NCBI GenBank assembly: GCA_045837725.1
Contig: JBEWZL010000278.1
Span: 248,001-312,000, forward strand
Direction of reading: 5' to 3'
From: Vermamoeba vermiformis
Taxonomy: Eukaryota; Tubulinea; Echinamoebida
Length of the DNA stretch: 64,000 nt
Shown here: positions 1 to 12,205 of the stretch, in pieces
Numbering within the stretch: the first letter of the stretch is position 1
Layout of the letters: every line of letters starts with the position of its first letter
The notes under the pieces: generated by a model
What the model was told of the DNA's origin: nothing
The model's database searches: none
What the model saw: only the letters and a program-made list of their open reading frames with translations
Program-made: the position numbers and the translations under genes

Positions 1-36
1 CATGCATATAAATACTCGTACTAACGCTGTGGCCAG

Positions 37-2608
37 TTCAAAAGCAAAAAGAAGTCAAAGAGGAGTCCGAGGAAGAGATTGATGACGCATCAGCAGACGT
101 GAGTTCAGACGACGAGGATGACGATGAGCTGTCAGGACTCGGCGGCAGTGACTATTCGGGCGATGAAATGGAAGACGAGAATCAAAAGGGATTCGTGGCG
201 CATGGTGGCAATGAGAGTGATGACGAAGACAACTTGGAATTTTTGGAGCTCAAAATGTACGAGAAACGTCAAGAACACATTGCTAAGCGCAAAGAGGTCA
301 TTGCGGCTACTGCTGCTTCTATTGTAGAAGACCCTGAGAACAGAGTACGTAACAGATCTAGATCTGACATGAAACATGAATATTAACGTCATCCTATTTA
401 GATCAAGCGCTTGAAAGAGCTGCGAGATTTGTCCAAAGACTCGAGTGACGCTGTGAAGAAATTGTTGATTTTGTCCGAACTGGCCGTGTACAAAGACTTG
501 GCTCCTGGTTACCGCATCGTTGTGCACCACGAGGATGATCCTAAAGTCAAGGTAATATTGCCTAATTTGGTAATATTGTGCATAGCTAACGTCTTGCTGT
601 AGATTTCAAAAGACGTCAAAAAATTGCGTGAATACGAAGCCACCTTCTTGGCCGCGTATCAGAAGTACTTGCAATACTTGGACCACTTGATCAAGAGTGC
701 TATGCGCAATGAGTCATCTGATGTTAGCGAGAGCTCATTGCCTGCTATTGCTATTCGCTGCTTGACGCAATTGTTGTTGGATCTGACCTTCTTCAACTAC
801 CGATCTAACATCATTCAAACACTCGTCCCTCTCATGAACTCGCACATCGAAGTGGTACGTATACATAATGCCTCATAATAGTATGATATATGGTATTAAT
901 CATGCCTTGTAGTTCAGTGATCTCGCTTGCAAAGGCATGGAAATGTTGTTCAAGAAAGACACGCAAGGTGACGCCAGTTTGGAAGCAGTGAGAATCATCG
1001 CTCAAATGATCAAAGCTAAGGGCTACTCTGTTAGACACCAGGTATATTATAATGTACTAATATTGGAGGACTTTTGTCTAACTCCAGTACCAGGCTTTGA
1101 GAACGTTTTTGCAATTGCACTTGACCGAAGAACTCGATGAAGGAGATGACATTATTAACCCTGAAAACAACAAGTTCAACAAGAGGTTAAAGATGACTAA
1201 GCGAATGAAGAAGAAAAAGAAAGAAGAAAAAGAATTGGAGCGAGATCTGCGTCTGGCGGAAGCTGAACAAAATCGCGAGGAAAAGAAACAAAACGTAAGA
1301 ATTAATCTAGTCATTGTAAGCCTTACTAATATCATATTATAGCAAAAAGAAATTCTCAAGGCAATCTTCTTGACGTACTTCAGAATTTTGAAGAAAGCCA
1401 GAGGATCCAATTTGTTGCCTTATGTACTCGAAGGTCTTGCGAGGTAATAATCTACAACAATACCATTCTCTGTCCATATTCTAACGTATAATAGATTCTC
1501 GCATTTAATCAACTTGGAGCTGTTAGTCAACTTGTTGCAAGTGTTGCGCGAGTTAATTAGTTCCAAGAAATTGTCGCTCTTGTCATCATTGAACTGCGCT
1601 TTAACTGCGTTCCAAGCACTCAAGATGGAAGGTAATATAACAACATAATATTGCCATATAAGGAAAAGTTATCTCATCAGCTCATATCTTTAGGTGACAC
1701 GTTGAGCATTGATTTGAAAGATTTCTACACCGAGTTCTACGGCATTTTATTGAAATTAGTCACATGCTCACCAGCAGAACAAACAGAGCTGATCCCGATC
1801 ACCATCAGTTGTTTGCAGCTGATGTTATACGAGCGCAGACAGCTCTCGATGGACCGTGTTGCTGCTTTCATCAAGCGCGTGCTGATCATTTCAATGCACT
1901 TGCAGCCCAATGCAGCCATTGCCATGCTCGTCGTTGTGCGTGATTTGTTAAGAGTAAGTCTTTTGGTGTTATATAAAGTGCGTGCCAAGTGATTAATGTT
2001 GCTGTTTTAGAAATATCCTAAAGCCCAACAACTGCTCGACAGTGAAGTGACTAACTCTGGTGAATATCTCGCTGATATTGATGACCCTGAGCACTGCAAT
2101 CCATTCGCTTCTCAGACTTGGGAGTTTGGTTTGTTGGTTGTAAGTCAACTTTTCAATTGAAATAAGGTGTCATTTTGGTAACTTTTTCTGCCAGCAACAC
2201 TACCATCCTACACTTGCCAAACTCGCACGCGTAGTCGTATTGCAAGAACAAGTCAATGTTAGCAAGACAGCGCACGCACTCGTCGAGAAGTTTGACTGGC
2301 TCGGACCGAATGCCGGTTCAACAGTCATGACAGGTGTCACCAGCCCTACTCCGCATGTGCTGCAGACCAATATTGAAAAGTATCAGAAGAAATTGGAGCA
2401 AGCTACAAGTGCCCGTGCTCGCGCTAGAGTCCCTGTCAAGGCTTGGTTCGTGCAACCTCAGCTAGATGTTGTCAAGTCATCGTTCATGAACGGCTTGGAA
2501 CAGCGATACGAACGAATAATGAAGAAAGTGAGCGACGCTGATGAATCGAAATTGTTCCGCGATGTGTATGAAGATGCAGTCAATACTTTGCAAGTTGTAG
2601 ATGATTAA
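37..2608 (+). CDS. NOC3: Nucleolar complex protein 3 (NOC3-like), 5' partial
   Basis: NOC3 acts with NOC2 in 60S pre-ribosome maturation and export in the nucleolus, and in yeast also in replication licensing. The window opens inside an intron; the first visible exon starts at 37 after a TACTAAC-type branch and CAG. Ten exons are visible: 37-344, 402-551, 603-854, 913-1041, 1088-1294, 1343-1443, 1495-1631, 1694-1953, 2011-2139, 2195-2608. All join in frame. The acidic linker is followed by the family core: a KKLREYE motif, an FRILKKA-like helix, the [16 protein letters not shown] segment, then the CBF/MAK21-type C-terminal domain with the HYHP motif near the end. The order and wording match animal NOC3L closely. 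The true N-terminus lies outside the window. It converges on CLPTM1 with 85 bp between stop codons. Confidence 0.9.
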
Positions 2609-2693
2609 ACAAGACTAAAACGACTAATAAAACAAAAAAATTGTTAATTTTAACTTCAAAGTGATATTTACACGCATAAATGCTCGCTTAGAA

Positions 2694-4953
2694 TTATTTG
2701 TCCTTCTTAGTCTCGACAGTGGCAGTGTTGTCCGCAGCACCGTCAGTCGGGGCAGTAGTCTCGCCGTTAGCTGTGGTCTCTTTGACTTCAGGACCTTCGA
2801 CGGCATCATCGCCCTCGCCGAATGTCTCAATGCGCGAAGTGTCAACAGGGTAGATCCAGCGTTGGTACAAATAGATCAAGAACACAACATCTGAGTAGGA
2901 TATTAGTAAATGAACTCAAACTAACAATTGAGTACTTACCGTCACGGAAACACTTCAGTCTGTGCATAGTTGGCATGCGAATAATGAACGCGAACAAGTC
3001 ATCGATGAAAGTGTTGAGAGCACGATAGATCAATGCGCGCCATGGCAAGTGAGCGACAGACTTGCGCTTGTAACTGAGTACCAATTGTTAGCATTCCTTT
3101 AGTGAGTTACCTTATCACTTACTTGATGAACAGCTGCGGAGTCATGGCGATGAATCCAAAAGTGTAAATGAAGCCAGCGGCAGTGGAAATGATCCACGAG
3201 TACCAGCTCTTGTGTGTCTCGTACAACACGGAATAGACGGCATAACCAATGAGCAGCGGATACAAGGCCCAGCTCAAGTACTTCATGGCATCGAGATCGT
3301 GTTGTTTGGTCGATGTGGAATATGAATTCTTGTCGGTCAGTTTGATGTACGGCAGTCCTTTCCATTTGTGGAATGACACGTGGACAGCACGCGTGACTTT
3401 CCAGCCTTCGATCAACAGACCCACACCTGTGCTGCCGAGCACGAGCCAGCTAGTCTCGTTGTCGAGCAAGTACAAGAAGATGATCACATTGCTCACAAAG
3501 TTGATGTACAATGTGCGCACTGACAGGCCTTCCATGGACTTTCTCTTGCGCCAGAACTGAATATCTAATGACGGCAGTTAGTTCACTTGCCAACTCAATT
3601 GACACGTGTCACTTACCGTTCTTGAACGCCAAAGTGTCAAAAACAGTGTGCAATGTCGAGACGACCATAGTCAATACTAGGATAGCGGGGTGATTGTCCA
3701 TTAACATGCGCTGAAGAAAGTCAAAGTCAGCACTACATTACCGCAAAACAGATCTGGTCTAACAAATCTCACCTTCAACTCTTCAGATTCGCCCTCTTCA
3801 GCTCCGAACATTGTCTTTTGCATGTTAAATGATTCTTCCATTTGCACGTAAAAGCTGAACTTCATAAGTGAAATAGGCTCGAATGTCATGTCGAGGGGCA
3901 GTGACTTGACGGTGTCGTTGAGCAGCGACAAGTGTTCGCGCATCAACCAAAAATCATTCACAAAGATCGATGGCTTGTAATTGCCATAATTGTCGAACTC
4001 AAAGTCTAATTAAGGTCGTTAGAAATGCATTATAAAGGATCAATTCGGGGTACTTACGAGGAGCGAGAGGTGGCGGCACAGTACCGCGCTTGTATTCAGT
4101 GTGATCTTGCAACAAATTGAGCGTCAAATTGCCCTTCCAATAGCTCACTAATTCTTTCACTTGCGAGCTCTGAATAGCAAAGTCAATCGCAAGTACTACA
4201 GTAATAATATCGTATTGTCGGCTGTACCTTATCAGTTTGAACGACAGTCTCTTCCTCGCCTGTAATTAAATTTTTCTTGGTGACTTCTTTGGGCTTGGGC
4301 AAGTACTTGTTCAACACTAGGGACTAAAGTTAACGAGCGATCCACGTCATCGATAATCATCTCGCACTTACAAACTGTTTTTTGCAAGATAATGTCCTTA
4401 GAATTAGGCACAGGCTTTTTGCCAGCCTTGGTGAAGAAAATATGGGCCCAGATCGTGCCATTGTGTTGCATTTTCTGAATTTTGAAAAATATTTAGATAA
4501 TTATTCTGAGGGGCATATCTTAATTATATTTACGTACCTCCGTCGGCGTTATAGTTATTAATTTATGTCTATTATTTCCTTCACTCCAATCACCGTAGAT
4601 CAAACTTTTCTCGTGCCAAATAAGTGAGTTAGGATTGGCCAAATAATCTTCCTTTTGATCTTCCGTCATATAGACGTATAAGTCCTAATAAAGCGATTAT
4701 TTAATTACTGCAATTTTGGGATGACGTTGTCCGATCTCGGATCTGCGGAGTAAAAGCATACCATACGGCTGTGAGGCATCAAAAGATTTCTGTGAGCAGG
4801 TAATGGTTGTCCTGTTTGCGGATCTACTGTACTCGTATTCTTAAAAGGCGATCCAAAGAGCAGCAAGTAGATGCTGCCAAAGAAGATCAACCTGTTCAGG
4901 ATGGATCCAATAGAGAACCCTCCTCCTTGTTGCTGTTGTTGTGCTTGAGCCAT
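2694..4953 (-). CDS. CLPTM1: CLPTM1 family multi-pass membrane protein
   Basis: CLPTM1 proteins are ER/Golgi membrane proteins; relatives act on receptor trafficking and as GPI-intermediate lipid scramblases. The N-terminus starts MAQAQQQQQGG and runs into one hydrophobic segment. A long lumenal domain follows, containing DLYVYMTE and a YGDW motif. The C-terminal part has several membrane segments and the hallmark KSVAHLPWRALIYRALNTF stretch, then YQRWIY, then an acidic tail ending KKDK. About ten exons; for example an intron at 2891-2939 has TACTAAT eight nt before the acceptor. An in-frame upstream Met at 5025 would add 24 residues. I prefer 4953 because the upstream stretch overlaps the shared promoter and looks non-coding. 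It is divergent from CAP-D3, with 191 bp between start codons. Confidence 0.9.
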
Positions 4954-5144
4954 TCTCGAGGACAGAATAGAAAAAACACGTGGCGTTAAAGTTTTTGTTA
5001 CAAAACTCGTTTCGCGCCAAAACATGATTTTGGTTTTATTTGAATTTTGACCGCCTTTTTTTCAAATTGATCGCTGAGAGGCAACACATCAGAGTATCTG
5101 TCCACGGGTAATCTGCTTTTATTTATTTATTAAACTACGCCAAA
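4954..5144. promoter_or_regulatory. Divergent promoter CLPTM1/CAP-D3 with E2F-type site
   Basis: The gap separates two oppositely transcribed start codons. Near 5009-5023 it reads GTTTCGCGCCAAAAC, matching the E2F/DP consensus TTTSGCGC. CAP-D3 is a mitotic condensin subunit, so an E2F site here fits S/G2-timed expression. That timing is inferred. A TATA-like or initiator element is not obvious. Confidence 0.5.
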
Positions 5145-8100
5145 ATGTCGAAGCAATCAAAGAAACAGTTCGATCAATTGTTGAATCTGCTAACTGAGCT
5201 GAATATTCAGCGCGTGGATTCAGATTTTGTTGAAGATTTATGGCGAGGAGAGATTGACGAAGACAATATTACCGCACCTAAGGTTACAGAAGATACACTA
5301 ACAGATGTCCTCACTGAAATTACTAGCAACAAATATTTGCCCAAGGAAGCTGCCACTCCTTCTAGCGTTGGCAGATTATGGACTTTAATGACAGAGCGGG
5401 AGATGCCTCCTAGAAATTTGGTCGCTCTTCTCTATCAAATTATTCGTGCATCTAAAAACTCCGAGCTCTCGTTTTTGGCTGCACACATTTACATTGCTAT
5501 GCTTCAACTCCCTGGTAGCAATGTGTACAACGTATTTAATCCTTTTGTGTTCCGCACAGTCCTCAACCTTGTGCGCGAATGGACTGTCAGAGGCAACTCG
5601 AAAAGTAAGCGATCCGGATCGTTAATATCTCTATCGTACTAACCTTAAGAATAGAACGCAAACAAAAGAACTTTTTTGACGAAGAAATTGAGGAACCTAA
5701 GGAAGAAATGGAAGTCGAAGAGGAAGAAGATGATGTAAGATTACTGGATCTTAAAATAATTCAACTAACCCCCTTACAGAAGAAACAAGACCAATCAGTC
5801 AATATTCAACGTGTTATTGGCTTGTTGGAGACCATGAAGCGATTGTTCGTGACTTACGCCATGGACAACCACCAAGAGTCTGTGATCAATGCCGTGGAAG
5901 TCCTCTCTGAAGCTACTCGCTACACGTATGACGATGGCACTGTCAAGAAGTACGTATTTGATATGACTATAGTACTATATGATACTAACTACTATTTGCT
6001 CACAGGAAACGAGCTCGAACTGGTAATTAGCCTCTTCAAAAAGTTTGTTCTAATGTGACGACACTAACTTCCATTCAGTTGAACACCCCGAGTCCGTGGT
6101 GAAGATGTGGGACCACTGCTACAGCGTGCTCAAGTCACTCTTGCACCCAATGCACGGGGCTACTGAGCACAACCTCGGCATTGTGTTCAAACACTTGCTC
6201 GGCAATGTGCTCTTGACATTTGACGCCGTGAATGGCGCGAGTGTGCCCAAGACCTATCACGCAATCAGATCGAAGGCCCTCACATTCATCAAGCAAGTCG
6301 TTGAGAGCGAGCCTGAAGACAAACAAACCTCTGCAGCCTTGCAAGTCTTGTTGCAATACGTGTGCATGCGTGCGCCTGAGAAAGCTGAGTACCGACACTT
6401 GGCTGCCAAGTCCATCAACGAGCTGTTCGACTTGTTGCAAAATGAAGACAAGACTCGGTTTATTCGATTCGTGGACAAGTACTCGAAGAACAAGAAGGTA
6501 AGTGCAATGCAAATATGGGGTTGTATTAACGATATCATTAGACCAACTACCGCATGTTCGCTGTTGAGACTGCTCTTGATATGATTAATGACAAGGCACG
6601 TGAGGAGACTTTGAATGAAGCTCAACAGAGTGACTTGAGCAGCTTGTTGAACATTATCATGGCGCGATCATGTGACAAGTTGGTGGGCATTCGGTCTAAG
6701 GCCCTGTCTGCCATCACATCTATGCTCGATGCTTTCGAGACTTACGGCCCATTCAAGCAATGTATGTCATAATATTGATGTTCTACTCGAGTACTAACAC
6801 AACGATCAGTGTTGACGGCTACATTCACCGCGAGTCAAGCCAACAATTCCTTGCTCAACACACCGGGTTCAGTGTCTGTTGCCACTCCTCCTAACTCCAA
6901 CAGTCCCAAGACCCCTACCGCAGCTACTCCAAGCACACCCAACACAAACGCTCAATCACCAAACACACCTGTCACGCCTGTCACTCCTGGCCAATCAGTG
7001 TCACTTTGGTCTCTTTTGGCTCGTCGTGCTCAAGATCCCAAGTGCGCCGTACGTCGTTCAGCAGTCACTGCACTTGCAGCCCTCGGTGCAGTTACAGTGC
7101 CCCCTGCTGGCCCTACTGCTTCACTTCTCGCTCAACGTGCTGCTGATCCTAGCCGCGCTGTTCGTCGTGCAGCTCTTGCCGCTCTCGGAAGCTTTGCAGC
7201 TCGTGAAGGCGGTGCTTGGTCACGTGCTTGGGTCGTCGCTGCTTGGCCTCGTGCTTGCGACACTGAAGCTTCAGTTGCTGCTCAAGTCCTCAACGACTTT
7301 ACGACCATTGTCATCGACCGCGTGATCAGCAATTATCAAGACGACACTCTCTGGCAATTGATCGAAGACGCTGATCAACCCTCCAGTGACATGGGCAAGT
7401 ACATGCAAAAGATTTGCGCGTTGTTGGCCAAAGAAAAGAAGTTGCCCCGCAAGTTGGTCACAAACTTGGAGCACGCCATCACCAAGACTTCACGTCGCGG
7501 TCCTTGGATCTTGTTGGCCTATGTGGCTCCTTACTGCGCTGAGCAAATCACTCACAAGCTCGTTGCTGATCGATGGAACAAGTTGAAGAGCACTGACAAA
7601 GGTAAGGTTATCGACAATATGCTAGGTTGATAACTAATGCATATTACAGACGAAGTTGATGACGACAAAGTCAAAGTGCTTCGTATTCTGAGCTACATTG
7701 TGGGTTCGATCGACTCGAAACTCGGCGAAGCATTGTTCGAAGATCTTTTAAACAGACTCGAGAAGTTCAATCACAAGCCTATTCTCATTCAGAACTACAT
7801 TCAAACGTTGTCAAAGCTCACTCAACGTCAACAAAGCAATGCCAAGAATGCTAAGATCACTTACCCTTGGGCCAAGAAGCTGTTGGAGACTTGTGACGAG
7901 GCTCTTGCGCGCATCGTCTTGCCCGCTGCTGGAGCTAACGCACAAAGCAGTCAATCACAAGGCAAATCTGCACCTGTCTCGTCCTTTGACGCATTGGAGC
8001 GCTATCTCTTCACTGTTGGAGAATTGGCTCAATTGTGCCCTGAAAGTATCTCCAAGCGATTGGTGGCTGTGATTCAAACACTCATCTCACCTTCACTCAC

Positions 8101-10166
8101 CTTGTTTGACTCGCCTGTCCCTCACTCATTGACAGCTCATGCCTTTGTGTCCTTGGGCAAGTTGTGTTTGAACGACCCTGCCCTCGCCAAGCAATGTGTC
8201 GCTGTCTTCGCCAAAGAACTGCACACCTCGCCCCACCCCACTGTGCGCAACAATGTGATGGTGATCATGTGCGATTTGTGCATTAGATACCCCTCATTGG
8301 TCGACAACTACATTCCCAGTCTCACACTCTGCTTGCGCGACGAGAATGAACTCGTGAGACGTCAAACACTTGTCATGTTGACGCAACTGATCCAAGAAGA
8401 CTTCATCAAGTGGAAGAGCGGCTCATTGTTGTTCCGCTTCGTGCTCTCGTTGGTTGACGATTCGCAGAACGTTCGTGACTACGGTAAGATTAGTTTGAAA
8501 TTCTCCTTCTCGACATTGTTACTAACGGTTTTTCCAGCTCGTGTCTGTTTGGAAACTTTGATGACCAAGAACAGCAATGTCAGTCACATGTTCTATTTGC
8601 AGTTCATCGAAACTATCTTCTGCTTGAACGACTATCGCTTGCACACTACTTACAACCAATACCCGCAGTCAGAGAAGGAACGCATCTTGTTCTCACTCAA
8701 GGGCAGTGGCGACAACAAGGAGTACGTAGAAAAGTGAAGTAATTTGGAGCCATGTACTAATTGCTTTTGTAGCAAACGCATGTCAATTTACACCATGTTC
8801 TTGGAGCACATGAGCGACGATGAAAAGTTCAATTTGACGTCGAAACTCTGTCTCGAGGTGCTCGGCGGTGTAGTCGAAGGCAAAATGGCCCTTCAACAAG
8901 CTCAACACGTGCTCTCCGATGCCTTGTCTATTCTCACCAGCAAAGAGATCAAGTTGGGCGCCACAACTGCCAAGGACGAAGATATTGACGAAGATGAGAA
9001 CCCTGAGGCTCAAAAACTTGCTGATGCCAAGGGCAAGATCTTGTCCAAGTTGGTGAAGAAGAACGTGATGGAGAACATTGTGCCCATCGTGTTGGAACTC
9101 AAACAGCTCTTAGAGACCAATCGCTCACCTTTGTTGGGCAACTTGATCGAGTACTTGAAGGAGCTCATGAAAGAGTACAAAGATGAAGTTGAAGAGATCC
9201 TCGTGGACAAGAAGTTGATCAAAGAGTTGGAGTACGAATTGCGTCAATTCAAGCCTCAAACAGTCAACACATTCAAGTCTCCCGCACCTCCTTCAGCCAC
9301 CAAACAAATTCCCATGGCTTCACCTCGTCCTGTCATCGCTGCTTCACCTGCCAAAGGACGTCCTTCGCTTGCTAACTTTGCAGTACCGAAGTTGCGTAAG
9401 AGAGTCAGTCTGGCCCTCACCTCGTACACCCCTTCACCTGCACGCAAGAATGTGAGTGATGTTCGTCGTGCCTTGCTCGAAGAAGACAAGCCCGAGTCTG
9501 TTGAAAAAGACGGTGAGACCGAGAACAAGAGCGAAGAACCTGTGTTCCGCATGCCCACCACTCCCTTCAGAGGCGGTGCTCAATCCGCTGATCTGCGCAT
9601 GCCACCATTGCCTTCACCTGGTCGACGCGACTGGCCCACTCTTCGTCGTCCTCGCAACACGAGCAGTCCCACGAAAGAAGACTCGAGACCTCAGCCCGAA
9701 GAGACATCCTGAAGAGCCCAAGGTCGCTGTCAAGCGTCAAGGCACCAAGCGTAAAGCTCCTGAAGCTCCCTCTAGTCCTCAAGCACCTGTCAGTCCTGTC
9801 CGCAAGAGATCTGCTCGCGGTGCTGCCACTGAATCGACTTCGAACACTCGCAAACGAAAGCGTGAAACAGCTGTCAAAGAGACCACTGCGACTAAGAAGA
9901 ACACACGCAAGAAAGTTGAAGAGAGTGACGACGAGATTAGTGACTTGTCCAGCGACGAGGATGAAGTTGTCAATGACAAGGCCGTAAGTGACGATGAAAT
10001 TAGCGACGTGTCGAGCGATGAAGAAGAAAAAGAGAATAAGACCAATGTAAATAAGACCACCAAGACACGCAGCGCACCTGCCAAGACTAAAGCTCCCGTT
10101 AAAGCGGCTGCACCCAAAGCGAAGGCCCCAGCGCGTCGTTCTACTCGCAAAGTGCGCGATGATTAA
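5145..10166 (+). CDS. NCAPD3: Condensin II subunit CAP-D3
   Basis: This is the HEAT-repeat non-SMC subunit of condensin II, which compacts mitotic chromosomes. Ten exons join in frame: 5145-5604, 5655-5734, 5780-5949, 6006-6022 (a 17-nt microexon), 6079-6497, 6542-6761, 6810-7601, 7650-8483, 8538-8721, 8773-9712. The conserved C-terminal block is unmistakable: KRMSIYTMFLEHMSD, then ITSKxCL-like and LSSKEIKL-like segments, then LEYELRQF. A Ser/Thr/Pro spacer at about residues 555-610 interrupts the HEAT array. The frame reaches a stop at 9712 (about 1371 residues). A long basic/acidic tail with SDDEISD repeats continues in the +1 frame to 10166, which would give about 1520 residues, closer to animal CAP-D3 (about 1500). 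This could be a sequence error, a real one-base change, or an unseen splice. Confidence 0.9.
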
Positions 10167-10353
10167 GTCAAACAGAAGACGTTTGAATTGATCTTTTTCT
10201 ATTTTGTTTAGTCCTCTTGTATCATAGTAAAACACTTTTAATGAATGAAACTTCACTTTGCATGAACACCTTCAACGGCTTTATAAATAATTCGCACTTA
10301 TATACAATGATGCTAAATAATACAATTGAAATACAATGATCTCTTCGACGCGA

Positions 10354-11287
10354 CTACTCTTTGTGTGTTTTTCTAAAATGCTCGCCAACGTTAGGTGGTG
10401 AGTCTCGGTCACGTGCTCGTTCTCGTCCGCCAGAATAATGCAAGTCACCGTTATGATTGTTGTACGCGCGTGATGAGTCAGACCCTGACCCTGACCGCTT
10501 GCGTCCCGAGGATTGTGTGCGCGGTTGTTCGGCGGGAAAAGGATCAAAATTGTGTCCGACGGACTGCGTGAGTTGATTGACTTGCTGCAGTGACCTGTCG
10601 ATCAGTCGGTGTGCGCGCAGATGTGTTGTCTCGTAGACCCAGCCTATAAATGCAGCGATTAAGAGCGACAAGATATAGTTCACTAGTCGCACTTCTTTGC
10701 GGCGGTGGATCTCGGTATCGAAATTTTGTTCGATGACGGTGACGGGGATGTCGTGCGGCGAGTAATAGAAATAAAGCACTTCTACGATGGCGAGCAGTGT
10801 GGTCATCAGTCCTGGCAGTGCTCCAGCCATAAAGAAGGCGTAAATAGGCAGCATTTGGAGATTGATCTCTTGCAGGGTGCGGAATCCGCCCAAACCAACC
10901 GAGAACAAAGCATTGATGCATATAAGCTCCAAGCACGATACATATGCGACAACATGCAGCGAGTTCCTGAACTTGGCGTATTTGATGAAGAAAGGATTGG
11001 CGCCGAACATTATGGCTCCAAGCAGCGTCAGCACCGTGATCTGAGGGTTTCTGAAGTCAGGCACAAAAAAAATAAATATAAAAAAGAATAGCAGTGTTGA
11101 GCCCTGCAGAAGATTGCAAGCTACCAGCCGTCGACAAAGATCCTTTAATTTAAAAATTAAGAAAATGAACAAATAATTGCAATTCGCTTACCAAGTCAAT
11201 ATTTTTCATTTGTCTGTTCGGTATAAAAAAATCCAAGCTGTCCAGCGTCGTGCCAGTCAGACGAGCGAGCAATGTAGATTCGCCCAT
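10354..11287 (-). CDS. Unknown multi-pass membrane protein with basic Ser-rich tail
   Basis: I do not recognise this gene with confidence. Exon 1 (11287 to about 11192) encodes MGESTLLARL and joins, after an intron with a poly-pyrimidine end, to an exon that stops at 10354. The product is about 300 residues. Roughly six hydrophobic segments occupy residues 35-215, including an RNPQITVLTLLGAIMFGANP loop-helix. A GWVYETTHLRAHRL juxtamembrane helix follows, then a charged Arg/Ser/His tail. The membrane core vaguely recalls the N-terminal sensor region of protist hybrid histidine kinases, but no kinase or receiver domain is present, so this is only a hint. It is convergent with CAP-D3 and divergent from the next small gene (166 bp). 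Confidence 0.65.
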
Positions 11288-11453
11288 TGTTGTTCTATCA
11301 ATGAATCATGAATTTGTCGTGATAACAGGAGTACTATTGTGTGCGCGTATTGTTTTATGAATTATTGAATTACAACGAGCGAGTGTGGGCGAACAATTAT
11401 TTTTTTGCTGCTATTTTAAGCACCAGACCGCATCCAATGCATGACTTGTAAAT

Positions 11454-12082
11454 ATGGACATTGAAGCTCAAATACCAGCTGAATTCGATGAAGATCTGCG
11501 AGGGTCGACAGCCGAAGAGGCATTTCTATATTCCCTACATTATTTATTAGGGATCGAGATCGTGTACGAATACTACACAACGTATAATTCTTTTGTATTA
11601 TTTATTCGCTTATCACAAATGGTATGTAATGAATACACATTATTATTCTATTTTACTAATTTTCGAAATTAATTTTCAATTTTTTTGCTGACGTTTCTTT
11701 CATTAAAATTTCCTCCCCTTGCCTTCTTATTTCAAATAGCATCATATTAACTATATTCAGATAATGATGTTACGCGTTCAAAAATCACATTCTGAGCGGC
11801 GGAGACAAGCAGCGCAAGACAAAGCAGGTGCCATATTTATGCTGACGATGCTGCTCAATATTCCGATATTGCTGTTTCAACTTGTATATAGAAAAATGCA
11901 ACCTGTAGTTATAGTATTTGTAGGCACTGGTACGTACACGAGCAACATCATTAACACCTCTATTAACACGCATGTATTTGACAGTCGCACATGCCTCGTT
12001 GTTTCATATATTGGTCGTGGACTTGTTAATAGGCGCACTGTGTTATATATTGATTAAAATGCGGTCACAAATTGCGAATTAA
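11454..12082 (+). CDS. Unknown small membrane protein
   Basis: Function unknown. Three exons are inferred: 11454-11621, 11761-11929 and 11985-12082, with introns of 139 and 55 nt and frame kept at both joins. The product is about 144 residues. The acidic N-terminus (MDIEAQIPAEFDEDL) is followed by an aromatic-rich amphipathic stretch, a basic SHSERRRQ loop, and two or three membrane segments (LTMLLNIPILLFQLVY, VVIVFVGTVAHASLFHILVV, LLIGALCYILIKM). It ends in a short basic tail. The second exon begins with three methionine codons close together, so a shorter product starting there is possible. It is convergent with the OCRL gene (123 bp). Confidence 0.55.
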
Positions 12083-12205
12083 AAGATTATTTAACAACCC
12101 TACAGACTTGTTCAAGGATTAATATCAGCAGAGTAATTGACAGCGCCATTGACTATGTTACAAATTTATTGTTGTCCATAATTAAGCTCGTATATGAGCT
12201 CACTA

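Noticed and set aside
4954-5025. N-terminal extension of CLPTM1 from Met at 5025
   Set aside because: It overlaps the E2F-type site and shared promoter, and the extension shows no conservation-like features.
9567-10256. 229-codon minus-strand frame
   Set aside because: Antisense to the CAP-D3 tail; Ser/Phe/Leu-rich low-complexity sequence mirrors the acidic/basic codons.
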